From positions 16,419,001 to 16,483,000 of the forward strand of contig CM066322.1 in the NCBI GenBank assembly GCA_033807775.1: DNA of 64,000 bases, read 5' to 3'. The notes below the pieces were generated by a model. That model searched no databases. It saw nothing but the letters and a program-made list of their open reading frames with translations, and was not told the origin of the DNA. Source of the stretch: Saussurea involucrata (lineage: Eukaryota > Streptophyta > Magnoliopsida > Asterales > Asteraceae). This document shows positions 1-10,907 of this stretch, piece by piece. A program made the position numbers and the translations under genes. Positions within the stretch are counted from its first letter, which is position 1; the number at the start of each line of letters is the position of its first letter.

Positions 1-397
1 ATTAACGCATGAGACGTGGATTTGATCTGTTGATTACTTTTAATTAATGTTCTCACATGAACTGCAGCTTAGAAAAAGTGCATCTCGTTGCATCTCGTCC
101 TAATGTACATCAATTTCTCATCCAACGGTTGAAAACCCATTCTCACGCTTCTCACGTTAACCTCAAGTTCTCACATAACCCATCCTTTAAATTATATGAG
201 CGAAAGTGTGTATATATATTTTTAGGGGATCTCTTGTACGAGCTCTCCAACCGCTTCTCTAAGAGAGTGTTTGGCAGTTGTTGAATGATTTGGTGCAGAA
301 TGATTAAGTGGTTAGAATGATTAAGAGACTCTTATGATATTGTGCAAAATGAAATATGGTATTGCTCATAATGTAATTAGGACGCTGAATGGCTAAG
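1..397. other. left flank, no gene recognised
   Basis: AT-rich non-coding sequence. Short open frames here have no recognisable domains and no coding-like composition. From about 262 the sequence (GTGTTTGGCAGTTG and following) looks like the end of a MITE that is interrupted by Gypsy A. Confidence 0.6.
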
Positions 398-402
398 GGA
401 GG
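262..402. mobile_element. possible MITE, left part (right part 8450-8575)
   Basis: When Gypsy A and one copy of its GGAGG duplication are removed, the flanks join into about 260 bp. It begins GAGAGTGTTTGGCAG and ends with the complement of GGGGTTGTTTGTTTACC. Both ends carry the GTGTTTG-type terminus common in plant hAT/Harbinger MITEs. The inverted match is imperfect and I could not fix a target duplication, so this is a weak call. Confidence 0.3.
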
Positions 403-1972
403 TGTAGTAACCGTGTCCAAAAAGGAAGGGTTCCAAGTCTTGTGGTGGAAAGTTAATAAAATGGAAGTTGAGGGGAGTATTTTGTTATTAGGGGGTAAGG
501 TATAAAATGGGCACAAAAACCCTAGGAGAGTCATATTTCTCCTGATTTTGTTGTGGTTAGCGGCTATTGAAGAGAAAAGAGGAGAGAAAGGGTTTTTGAT
601 ATTCTTGGCATTTGAAGAAGAGAGGCACCAATCTGTGGATTCAGAAGAGAAGGTGGTGTTGGAATTCGTTTCTGCTAGTAATTTGGTCAGGTAATCCTTC
701 TTACAAACTCTCTGCTGATTTGATAGTGTTTGATTGTTTATTGGGAGTTTTTGTAAGAAAGTGCTTTTTGGTCTTGAAAGAGAGATTAAATCATCTAATA
801 GTGTTTGGATATCAAGAATTTGATAAGAGTTGGTTATGTAATGTTCATGTTACCTTTTATCGCTCTATCGTGTTAATTTGGAGGATTTTCGTGAGATTAC
901 AGCCTCCAAACTCGTCCAGCGCCGTCCGGACACTTCGATCAGATGAATGTTTCCGGGTAAGTGTCCGGATAGGAGTTGTCCGGATGTGTGTGTGTCCGAA
1001 TAGGAGTTGTCCGGATGTGTGTGTGTCCGGATAGGAGTTGTCCGGATGTGTGTGTGTCCGGATAGGAGTTGTCCGGATAGGATTTGTCCGGATAGGAGAC
1101 GCCCGGAAAAGGAGTGTTGTCCGGATTAGTTGTCGTCCGGATTAGTGTGGGTGTCCGGACTCTTTAGCGTCCGGAAAAGTAGGGTTGTCCGGAAAACCTG
1201 AGTTGTCCGGATACTTTTGCTGAGTTGTTGTTTTATGTCCGTTTATTCAGGGAAGTCGATTTGGAAGTTTGGAACGGTTTAGGAACGAGAAGTAAGAGCC
1301 TCAGGTGAGTTTTCTAAACTAAAATGTGTGGCTTTTAAAGTGTTTTCAAAATGTGTTATGAATGTTGAGAATTGCCATGCTTTATTATTATGCTTTAATT
1401 GCATGAAAGTTGTTTAAAGTTTTATGTAGAATGTATGCATACATCGAGGAGACGTAAACTGGCAAAGACGGGAGAGTAGTTCCGCCAGCTCTCGTGCGGG
1501 AAGGGAGGTCCCTATATGCCAGGAGCGAGGCTCCGCAAGGCAGCATGAGGCTGACTCGTTGTCACCTTCGGGTGGCTTCAGGGTGTCAGGTTACGAGGAG
1601 GCGGGCTTTAGTCCGTATATGATTTTGACGTGTTGAGTATGAATGTTTAAAGCTGAAGAGATAAACTGTTTTTAAATGCTTTGATAATTGTTAGGAGGGA
1701 CTCACTAGACCTCATGGTCTAACCCTCGCATTTTCAAATTAAAACCTTTTCAGGTAAGCAGGTTTCCAGGAACTCGGGCAAATAGGCTGAGCTTAGCTAG
1801 AAGAGTCAAGAAGCATATTGGCACTCTAGTTATTAGTTTTTCTCAGTTGTGTATAGGTTGTTTCCGCCAACCTAAGTTATTTAGACAGATGAAATGAAAC
1901 TTTTGTGGACCCAGTTTTGTAACTATTTTAATATAAATGCTAAGTATGCTTTATTTAGATTGGGTTGTTACA
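403..1972 (+). repeat. 5' LTR of Gypsy A
   Basis: 1570 bp, TG...CA ends. It contains a TCCGGA-rich tandem block at 910-1215. Near its 3' end is a stretch (GACTCACTAGACCTCATGG, about 1698) also found in the LTR of Gypsy B. Confidence 0.93.
910..1215 (+). repeat. TCCGGA tandem repeat inside the Gypsy A LTR
   Basis: GTCCGGATAGGAGTT alternates with GTCCGGATGTGTGTGT, giving a 31-bp period, and then decays into more loosely spaced TCCGGA motifs. Every unit carries the palindrome TCCGGA. The 3' LTR copy (about 7387-7692) has the same block with slight rearrangement. Confidence 0.85.
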
Positions 1973-1974
1973 AT

Positions 1975-1987
1975 TGGTATCAGAGCC
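1975..1987 (+). other. primer binding site of Gypsy A (tRNA-iMet)
   Basis: TGGTATCAGAGCC starts two bases after the LTR end. It is the standard plant complement of the initiator methionine tRNA 3' end. Confidence 0.92.
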
Positions 1988-4900
1988 ATAGTTTAAGGGA
2001 TTTAGGTGACCGGACGGGCCTAAACTTAAACTTGGGAGTAGAAATCACAACTGAGAATCAGGAAATGCGTTAGGAGGACACTATTATAGAGATATGACTA
2101 ATAGGGTACTGAGGACTGTCATGTAAGGTAAGTTTGAGATTCCACCTGGCCAGTGTAATTGCGAACTTACAGGTACATGTATGTGCTTAACCTGCCTTAT
2201 TATTCCGAAGTGGTAGTTAGAAGCTAGTGTTTATGTCGCGTTCCAGTACTTTAGAATATCAGTAAGATCCCTGAGGGGTAGGGTGAGACCCATTGTAGGG
2301 GAAGTATCGTGAGAAATCATTTATGAGGTGATGTATGTATACGTCATAGAGAAGAAATGATGTACAGAATGTTATGAGTCGTCTAGAGGTAGATCTTCGT
2401 GGATTCGAAGAGGATGAATGACTGATTTTGAGTAACACTCCTGTTTCTGGAGAGTCCCAGTTCTAGAGATCGTGGGGTAGATCCGTTGCAAGGATAAGGA
2501 AGGACAGTGTCGAGATCTTGGAGGTGTCAATTCAAGAGCGAGCAGAGGATTAGAGCTCTGACCCTTTAGTCGAGTCGTTCGGTGGCAGGATCTGTGAAGA
2601 GAGATTTCTGTAGAGGACTGAAAAAGGTAGAGGTATAATATGAGATGATTTGATCGAGACGAAGGTAGTATGAAATGGTTGAGTAAGTGGACCGTTGAAT
2701 GTATGTATAGCAAGTTGTTGCAAAGCCGAGAGGGCGACCACTGGTCGAAGGTAGAGTGTCAAGGATAAGTCGTGTGAGTAAAGCGATCGACCTTGTTTGA
2801 GTGAGTAGCCTCCAATTGCAAGTAGAGTTTCATGCATTGAGTTCGTGTATGGGTACATGAGATTTTTCATAAGTAAAGTAAATGTGTAAATATCAAATTT
2901 GATCGGATATGAGTCGGCGTGTGCAAGCGTATGTTAAAAGAAAAATACAAATCCATTTAGATCGTACAATGAAGTCTTGAGGTTTGCGATTTGCAAAATA
3001 TTCCACTCTTTCCATGATAAGTCAAGAAAACGTTTGAATGCAAAACTTTTATAACCAAATGAGAGTTGACATGATGAAGTTATATAATTGAGTATGAGTT
3101 CCCAACACCTTTTACAACACAAAGTGTTAAATGTTTTAAATTAATTATGATTTCATTCCCGAGCATAAACTGTTTGTAACTGTCATGCATGTTTTCCACG
3201 AACTACATGTTTTACTTAAGAAAGCCTGTTATGTATGATGAAATGAGAATGATGATTTAAAGGATTTAAAAGTGCATATTTTACGAAATGAATGATGTGC
3301 TTTGTGGAGTCGGTCTGCACTGTGGGATCGGAGAGTGATCCTCGGGACCTGATGATCCCTTGGATATGTATGACGGACTGGTAGGTTGGAACTCGTTTCC
3401 TCCTATTTCGAGTAGAAGGGAGTCTGCGTAGGCTTCGAAAGAGGCGAGAGGGGAGTCTGCTTGGGCCCCGACCACGGAATGCTTATGTGATCCAAAGCAC
3501 AGTGCAGTACCATGCTGGAGGTTATGTTAGGATTTACGATGAATCTTTTATAAACGTTTTATACTGGTTTACCTTGTGTCGGTAGTTCTTGCAGAATTAC
3601 GTCATATGAAAAGATTTTCATTCAATACATCACTGTCGTAATAACATCGTTCTGATTGAGTAAGAGTAAGGTCGAAATGCATGCAAGCGATTCTCGAATC
3701 GTCGTGCAGGGCATTAAAGTTATAAGAGTGATGGGGTCGAGTACACCCAAGATAGTTTCAAATGTTGTTTATTTAAAATGATAAAACGTGTAAATGATTT
3801 TATCTATTGCGTTGTCATGCATGAAGGCTATAAACTCACTAGGTCATAGGATATAGTATGTTAAGCTAAGGAAGAACTTCAAGAGTGGAAAGGTGTCGGG
3901 CAAATCAGGAAGGAATGTTGTAGCCTTAGTATTTGTGCTCAAGAGGAAAGGTGGACAGTGGTAGAGTCGGAAGTGGATTATAGTGTGGGTTGTATGAGGG
4001 TTTACACCCTTGTACGGTAACGGGAAGTACGGTTGTTGAGAGACAGATGTGTCTGGAGGAAGGGCTTGAAGCCTTCAAGGTGACGGTTTTAGCAACTCGT
4101 TATGAGGAGTGTGGGAGGAAGAATGAAAGGTCTATGGCGTGGGAATATGAGCGTCGAGGTGAGCTTGTAATGTTGTAGTTACGCGAGTGAGTTTGAAATG
4201 TGGACGTCGGGATGTGAATTTGATTATGGCATGTTGGAAGGATTAGGTTCAGTAAGGGACCCTTGTTGAATAATAGGCTAAGGAAGTATCAACAGGTCAA
4301 CTATTGACGTTAAAGTCGGTAGTTGTGTAAGCTGCATGAGACAGAAGACTTGAATCAGAAGGTTGAAAGTTGAAGGACCACTTTGTAGGGGTGTTAAGAT
4401 AGGGAAAGGCTGCTGTTTTAGATAAGCGTTTTACTAGCGATATGGATGGTTCGTAAAGAATGAAGTATTTAGCACAAACGAAGTGAGGGTATAGATTATG
4501 TCGATCTGTGAGGAAGTGTACCCTGTCGATATGATGGCTTGGTATTGCAAAGAGCTAGCAAGAAACGAGTATGTTAGAATTAATCAGAAACTCGGGTGTT
4601 GTGGTTCAACTAGAGCTGGGGAGAGACAATGTAGCGAGATAGACTCGGTTATTTATGTGTGAGGTCTTGAAGATAAGTTTGAGTTGTGTATGAATGGCCA
4701 TGAGAGTTTTGGTCTGCAGTGTGATGTTATGAGTGAGGAATGTATAGTTATGTAGTGGCAATAATTGCCAAGTTAAAAGTGCCAGCTAGCGTCGTAGTGA
4801 TGTGATGTTAGAGAAAGATGAAGCATCAGATAGAAGCCTTTTTGGGAGTTTCGGATGAGGTGTTCGAGTGTAAACCAGGTTGTTGGAGCACGTGGGGTGT

Positions 4901-6500
4901 AAGTTGACGTGGTGATATGTTTTTATTCGGGATAGCATCACGGAGTGGTGGCGGGTAGTTACCCAAAGGAGAAACCAAGTGTTTGTAGTTGTAAGAGTCG
5001 CTAAGTAAGCATATTTGGGATCTTTGGAAGTTTAAAGAAGATGATGGATGTATTAGTCAAAATGTGGTGGAATAGATGTGAAATCCTTAAAGAATGTGAG
5101 TGTTGCTTATGTGTGAACGAATTGTCTGAGAAAGTAAAAGTTGGAGTTTAAAGAATGTACAGTGACGTCGAACTCTGGTGACGTTCGAGGTGATTTAGTC
5201 GAAAGCCTTAAGTTAGAATTTTAGTGCAACCGTTTGGTTATGTATAGTAATGAGACAGCATTTGCAGCTTAAGAATTGTCGGAAGAGAGGGGCGAGTAAT
5301 GTTGGTGGGCAGTACTCCACGCTAGCGTGGGGAGGTGAAGACAGAATGTCGGAATAAGTAAGTAAATCGGAAGTAGTAAACTTGACAGTAATGCCGATAG
5401 GCGCAATGTTGTGTAGATTGTCCTTGATAAGTGTGCTAACTTTTGGAAGAAGTATTGAGGAAGTAAATTGTGTATGAGCTTGTGCAGGAAAGAAGTGGAT
5501 AAGACAACTGAATGAGTTAAGTTAGTGATTTTGTGAGAAACGTTCAAGCGAACTGATCGTTCAGTGTAAGCTATTGAGAACAATAGGGTGTGATCGTGGT
5601 TACCCCACCTAGTTGAGTGGGAGTAACCGAAGTTATGTTATATGACTGGACGCTTGTAGCAAGCAGTGAGAAATTGATAAGCCTTCAGGATAAGTTCATT
5701 TCGGATAAGTGAGTACCCCAATAAGGAATTATAGAGGTTTCCTTCTATTAGACACGTTAAGTGTGAAATGATGAAGTGGTGAGAACGTACGAAATAGTTG
5801 ACAAGTTGTAGCCAATGGGATTCGGGAAAGGAGTATGATCTGCATAGACGAATGTCGGTTGGGAGAAGTAATCTAGAATTTCAGGTATGCCAAGGAGAGG
5901 CTTAAGGGTGTGAGTTTGTCGGGACGTACAAGGTTGGCCTGGTGCCAAGTTGTCAGTGAGCGAGTTTTCCTGGCAGAAGATTCTCGTTGTTATGGCGGGA
6001 AATTTCTGCCAAGTTCTTTTCTTAAGGAAGTATAAATGCAAGAGAGACTTTAACTAGACGTGTTTAAAACCGTGAGTCCCGAGGTGTGGACGGAGGCGCG
6101 GTTGGCCTTGGTTTTATCAGATAGTTTTAAGCAAGTGTAGTGATCGAAGAGGGTACAAGTAAATAGTGCAGGGTGGCACGTTTTAGCAAGTGATGGCTCA
6201 CCGAAGGCGGTTTCACGCAGGGAGTGCAGTTACATTTCCCCATCTGAACGATTTGGGGCAGCCGATTAGAACTGAGTGGATGGATTGAAAGCATAAGACT
6301 GTGGAACCTCGAAGAATTGAGGGATGTGTAAAGTGGGCTACGTCTGTGGGTCCGTCGGAGTTATGAAAGTTGAATAGTTAGCGCGTGATCTTGAGATACT
6401 AGATGAAATTTTGGAAGGATTCGTAGGGTGATGTGCGTCTCTGTTATGAGGAACAGATGAGTGTAGCTGTAGTGAGATCGACCTTGCAAGAATTACAGGC
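1988..6500 (+). pseudogene. decayed internal region of Gypsy A
   Basis: The size (about 4.9 kb to the 3' LTR) fits a former gag-pol, but no plus-strand frame longer than about 62 codons survives before 6617. I could not recognise reverse transcriptase, RNase H or integrase core motifs. The same sequence recurs in the minus-strand Gypsy B interior. For example, about 2700-2770 matches the complement of about 21230-21300, and about 3985-4080 matches the complement of about 20350-20440. The decayed interior was therefore already shared by at least two copies. Confidence 0.7.
2143..2180 (+). promoter_or_regulatory. conserved 38-bp block downstream of the primer site
   Basis: It begins CACCTGGCCAGTGT and ends GTACATGT, 156 nt after the primer site. 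The block in Gypsy C (25789-25826) matches at 32 of 38 positions with no gaps. Gypsy B carries it at 21786-21823 on the minus strand. The surrounding sequence of A and C is otherwise hard to align. It may be a packaging or dimerisation signal, or a remnant of a cysteine-rich peptide; the function is inferred. Confidence 0.5.
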
Positions 6501-6539
6501 GATAAGGAGTTGACTTTCGTCTTTAATGAACAAGTTAGA

Positions 6540-6868
6540 GCAGTGGCATACAAGTAGGACTTGCCGGAAGAGGTAAGAGGAGTTCATCCAACATTTCATG
6601 TGTCAATCTGAAGAAAATGTTGGCCGGGACCGATGTAGCCATTCCGTTAGAAGATGTCAGCATTGACGAGAAATTGATGTTTGAGGAGGAGCCGATTGAG
6701 ATCATAGACAGTAAAGTTCGGAAAACAAGGAATAGGGAGGTCAGACTGGTTAAAGCCCAGTGGAGATATCATAAGGGACGAGAGGCTACGTGGGAAATGG
6801 AATCAGATATGATGTCCAGGTACCCTCATCTTTTCGAGAATGGAATTCCGGGGACGAAATTCTTTTGA
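6540..6868 (+). pseudogene. integrase C-terminus and chromodomain-like tail of Gypsy A pol
   Basis: The open part (6617-6868, 83 codons) ends in a chromovirus pol tail: EPIEIIDSKVRKTR, then VKAQWRYHKGREATWE and MMSRYPHLF before the stop. This is the chromodomain-type module that guides integration in chromoviruses. Just upstream, in a shifted frame and broken by stops, is the integrase end motif (DLPEEVRGVHPTFHVS, about 6560-6610). The true pol frame therefore ran into this tail and has been broken. It is the only clear coding remnant in the element. Confidence 0.8.
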
Positions 6869-6879
6869 GGAGGGAGTGT
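6866..6879 (+). other. polypurine tract of Gypsy A
   Basis: TGAGGAGGGAGTGT immediately precedes the 3' LTR, the position of the plus-strand primer in LTR retrotransposons. Confidence 0.75.
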
Positions 6880-8449
6880 TGTAGTAACCGTGTCCAAAAA
6901 GGAAGGGTTCCAAGTCTTGTGGTGGAAAGTTAATAAAATGGAAGTTGAGGGGAGTATTTTGTTATTAGGGGGTAAGGTATAAAATGGGCACAAAAACCCT
7001 AGGAGAGTCATATTTCTCCTGATTTTGTTGTGGTTGGCGGCTATTGAAGAGAAAAGAGGAGAGAAAGGGTTTTTGATATTCTTGGCATTTGAAGAAGAGA
7101 GGCACCAATCTGTGGATTCAGAAGAGAAGGTGGTGTTGGAATTCGTTTCTGCTAGTAATTTGGTCAGGTAATCCTTCTTACAAACTCTCTGCTGATTTGA
7201 TAGTGTTTGATTGTTTATTGGGAGTTTTTGTAAGAAAGTGCTTTTTGGTCTTGAAAGAGAGATTAAATCATCTAATAGTGTTTGGATAGCAAGAATTTGA
7301 TAAGAGTTGGTTATGTAATGTTCATGTTACCTTTTATCGCTCTATCGTGTTAATTTGGAGGATTTTCGTGAGATTACATCCTCCAAACTCGTCCAGCGCC
7401 GTCCGGACACTTCGATCAGATGAATGTTTCCGGGTAAGTGTCCGGATAGGAGTTGTCCGGATGTGTGTGTGTCCGGATAGGAGTTGTCCGGATGTGTGTG
7501 TGTCCGGATAGGAGTTGTCCGGATGTGTGTGTGTCCGAATAGGAGTTGTCCGGATAGGATTTGTCCGGATAGGAGACGCCCGGAAAAGGAGTGTTGTCCG
7601 GATTAGTTGTCGTCCGGATTAGTGTGGGTGTCCGGACTCTTTAGCGTCCGGAAAAGTAGGGTTGTCCGGAAAACCTGAGTTGTCCGGATACTTTTGTTGA
7701 GTTGTTGTTTTATGCCCGTTTATTCAGGGAAGTCGATTTGGAAGTTTGGAACGGTTTAGGAACGAGAAATAAGAGCCTCAGGTGAGTTTTCTAAACTAAA
7801 ATGTGTGGCTTTTAAAGTGTTTTCAAAATGTGTTATGAATGTTGAGAATTGCCATGCTTTATTATTATGCTTTAATTGCATGAAAGTTGTTTAAAGTTGT
7901 ATGTAGAATGTATGCATACATCGAGGAGACGTAAACTGGCAAAGACGGGAGAGTAGTTCCGCCAGCTCTCGTGCGGGAAGGGAGGTCCCTATATGCCAGG
8001 AGCGAGGCTCCGCAAGGCAGCGTGAGGCTGACTCGTTGTCACATTCGGGTGGCTTCAGGGTGTCAGATTACGAGGAGGCGGGCTTTAGTCCGTATATGAT
8101 TTTGACGTGTTGAGTATGAATGTTTAAAGCTGAAGAGATAAACTGTTTTTAAATGCTTTGATAACTGTTAGGAGGGACTCACTAGACCTCATGGTCTAAC
8201 CCTCGCATTTTCAAATTAAAACATTTTCAGGTAAGCAGGTTTCCAGGAGCTCGGGCAAATAGGCTGAGCTTAGCAAGAAGAGTCAAGAAGCATATTGGCA
8301 CTCTAGTTATTAGTTTTTCTCAGTTGTGTATAGGTTGTTTCCGCCAACCTAAGTTATTTAGACAGATGAAATGAAACTTTTGTGGACCCAGTTTTGTAAC
8401 TATTTTAATATAAATGCTAAGTATGCTTTATTTAGATTGGGTTGTTACA
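6880..8449 (+). repeat. 3' LTR of Gypsy A
   Basis: 1570 bp, colinear with 403-1972. About 15 single-base differences are visible by eye. Confidence 0.93.
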
Positions 8450-8454
8450 GGAGG

Positions 8455-9047
8455 CTTTTAGAACCATTAAGAGACATATTTTTTTTGCCAAACAAGATTA
8501 ACCTCTTAGCGATTTAGAGTTTGCCTCTGAATGGAACTATTAAGAGGTAAACAAACAACCCCTAAAATATAGAAAATGAAGATTTTGTTCTCTATCTGAC
8601 TGCAACAGATTATTTATCTTGTTTTCTAAAATAGAAAAAATAATAAAAAACTCTAATTTTAGAGAATTCTCTAAAACTTAATGAGATGTGAGATAAATTA
8701 TTAGTTTATTGATTTCTACTAATAAATATTAAACTATCATCATTTTATGTAATTCTTTTTAAAGAAAGTACATTAAGATGATAAAATTATATAATACTTT
8801 CTTCCATCTTAAAATAAGTGTCTAGATTACTATATTTATTTGTTCTAGAATAAATGTTTACTTTTAAAAGTAAAATTTTACTTTATCATTATACCCCTTA
8901 ATTATATGATAAAAACAATTCCACTCTAAGATGTCACCCCTCTTATAAGTTATAATCATAGGAAGATTAAATAAAGGGAAATAATGACTTAATATTTTTT
9001 AATATATGTATTTAAAGGAATAAAGTGATAAGCTACGGCAGCCCTAA
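8455..9047. other. AT-rich intergenic sequence
   Basis: After the possible MITE end (to about 8575) there is AT-rich DNA with no gene. A stretch near 8805 (TCCATCTTAAAATAAGTGTC) recalls the terminus of Stowaway/Mariner MITEs, but I found no matching right end. Confidence 0.5.
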
Positions 9048-9377
9048 TGCATTGTTTGGCAAAAAAAACTAGCTTATAAGTTAGGTACATGTTTGGATGA
9101 CCATAAGCTAGTTTTTTAAAACGTTAGTATGAGTAGCGTTTAGAAGCTTTTGAAGCTTTTGATTTCTTTTTATTCCAAAGATACCCTCAATTATATAATT
9201 ATTATTTATTTACTATTTTTTTAATATGTTTTTTTAGTCATTTTACACGCTTATAAGCTAGTTTTGCCAAACATGACTTTTTCATCAGCTAGTTTATCAG
9301 CTACCAGCTAGCTTATAAGTCAACAACTAGCTTATAAGTCATAAGCTAACTTATCAGCTAGTTTGCCAAACATAGCC
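9048..9377. mobile_element. Tourist-like MITE, copy 1
   Basis: 330 bp with imperfect terminal inverted repeats: TGCATTGTTTGGCAAA on the left against GGCTATGTTTGGCAAA for the complement of the right end. It is flanked by TAA on both sides (9045-9047 and 9378-9380), the 3-bp duplication type of PIF/Harbinger elements. Subterminal repeats of CTAGCTTATAAGTC are visible. A related 739-bp copy lies at 60434-61172. Confidence 0.65.
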
Positions 9378-9380
9378 TAA

Positions 9381-10000
9381 ATCTAGTCGATACATTTATT
9401 ATGAATTCCTTTATTATTTATATATATAATAGTGATATATATGAGTGGATGGATGTACATTCTCCCATGTATACACCATTTATCCTTATTTAAAATATTT
9501 TTTTTCAATTGATCGATTTTTTTTTCAAAGTTTGATGACATACATGTACATATAAATTAATGAGTAAAATTGTACATTAGAAACTAATATTAAACAATAA
9601 TATTTATGTTAATAAACTGAGCACTAATTTTGCTCGATATATGTTTTTTGATCATCAAAAAGAATTAACTCACAAAACACATACAAACTTTGACTTAGAT
9701 AAATGGTTTACTAGAGAAAATGAATATTGGTCAAACATTAATATTACTTAATAAATTTGAAATTAAAAAAAAAATTATCCGTCATCATTTTGATATTTCA
9801 TAAAATTATGTAATCTGTTAAAAATACTTAACTATTTTAAAATATAATTTATTCCTAAAATAAAAGTGATCTTCGCTTATAAAAAGTAAAGGTATTAAAG
9901 TCAAAGAAGGTTTTGCGTGTTAAACTGGACAAACAAAAACAACAGATTTGTAATATAATCTTTTAAAGGATAAAGTTTAAAATTTAATATAAAATTGTAA
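9381..10000. other. AT-rich intergenic sequence
   Basis: Low-complexity AT-rich DNA with runs of TA and poly-A/T. No gene or clear element is seen. Confidence 0.6.
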
Positions 10001-10009
10001 TTTAAAGAA

Positions 10010-10165
10010 GAGTAAATTGCATTTTTGGTCCCCAGAAAATTTTTATTGCAAGAAAACCTTGTGTTATGCAAAAGTGCTCGCTTTTGATCCATGGGGTGTA
10101 ACACCGTTACCATGCGTCCGTCAAGTCCCTTCACGTGCATTGCACATGAGGGTAAATTCGTCCAT
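10010..10165 (+). repeat. left TIR of MULE-1
   Basis: Matches the complement of about 43905-44081. It lacks one roughly 32-bp stretch present on the right, apparently lost between two TTTTGGTCC copies. It holds the conserved CACGTGCAT...CACATGAGGGTA motif at 10132-10154. Confidence 0.85.
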
Positions 10166-10286
10166 TTGCTTAAATCGTATTCTCTCTATTATGTTGTCTT
10201 AATCTTATCGTTAAAAACAACCCTCCTTTATTAAACCCTTCATCTTCCTCACTGAGCTCTGCAACCCCGATCATCAACAATCATTG

Positions 10287-10542
10287 ATGATGAACCCATC
10301 TTTTTGGCGCATTCGTGGCCGTTTCGAAGCATTTGATCCTCGGGAATGGTTGCTGAAGTTGAAATTTTGTTCCACTGTCGTTAGTGTACTTTGTTGATAT
10401 CTAAATTTTTTGTTACTTTGTTTGCAGAAGGTGAACCCAACCTGATTACCTTCAAGATCACTCATGGTGGGTTCTTTACCAAAAATCCAGGAAGGAAGTA
10501 TGCCAAAGGTAAGACAAATTTTGTTGACTTGGTAGACTCTGA
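10287..10542 (+). pseudogene. MULE-1 transposase, 5' exons (fragment)
   Basis: Starts with ATGATGAAC. The first exon encodes MNPSFWRIRGRFEAFDP, matching the first exon of MULE-2 (MWTIRARFEDLVP). After an intron whose 5' splice site I could not fix (acceptor near 10427), the second exon encodes FKITHGGFFTKNPGRKYAKG and then TNFVDLVDSD, where solo LTR S1 interrupts it. Reading resumes at 37036 (LSVFDINEMVEEIG), is cut again by S2 at 37079/37080, and continues at 39814. This is the PB1-like N-terminal region of plant MULE transposases. Confidence 0.85.
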
Positions 10543-10907
10543 TGTAACACCCTAAAAATAGGGGTAAACAAAAACTTTCATAATACGAAAGAACGGTATA
10601 ATATAAATGAGCCATCCCAAAAAGGGGAATATCAAGTACATTGGCAAAGATACAATTGTGCATAAAAGATAGATTATAACAACCAACTAATCTAGTTCCT
10701 AAAAGGAGGCAAGATTACAAAAGGGGTTGTCCCATCTATTCGTATAAATCTTCTATGGTTAGCGACCAAAAGTATCCACACGACTCACTCGCTCCGTCTA
10801 CTCTTTCTTGGAAACGGCTCCACTAGAACCTGAGATCCAAGTCAACATTCAAACAAGTGTCAAGACAAGGCTTGGTGAGTAATTCCAATTAAGCACATAA
10901 TATTCAT

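Larger units (their letters stand above)
403..8449 (+). mobile_element. Gypsy A: chromovirus-like LTR retrotransposon with decayed gag-pol
   Basis: A complete 8.05-kb element. Two 1570-bp LTRs (403-1972 and 6880-8449) begin TGTAGTAACC and end GTTACA. They are flanked by the perfect 5-bp duplication GGAGG (398-402 and 8450-8454). The primer site matches initiator tRNA-Met and a purine tract precedes the 3' LTR. The pol end with a chromodomain-like tail places it among chromoviruses (Tekay/Del-like by LTR style, an inference). About 15 substitutions separate the LTRs by eye (about 1 %), so insertion is fairly recent, yet the 4.9-kb interior has no long reading frame. Its interior is homologous to that of Gypsy B, read in reverse. 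Confidence 0.93.

Noticed and set aside
2372..2870. Minus-strand open frames in the Gypsy A interior
   Set aside because: They run against the element's direction and show no domain. They reflect few stops on the non-coding strand.
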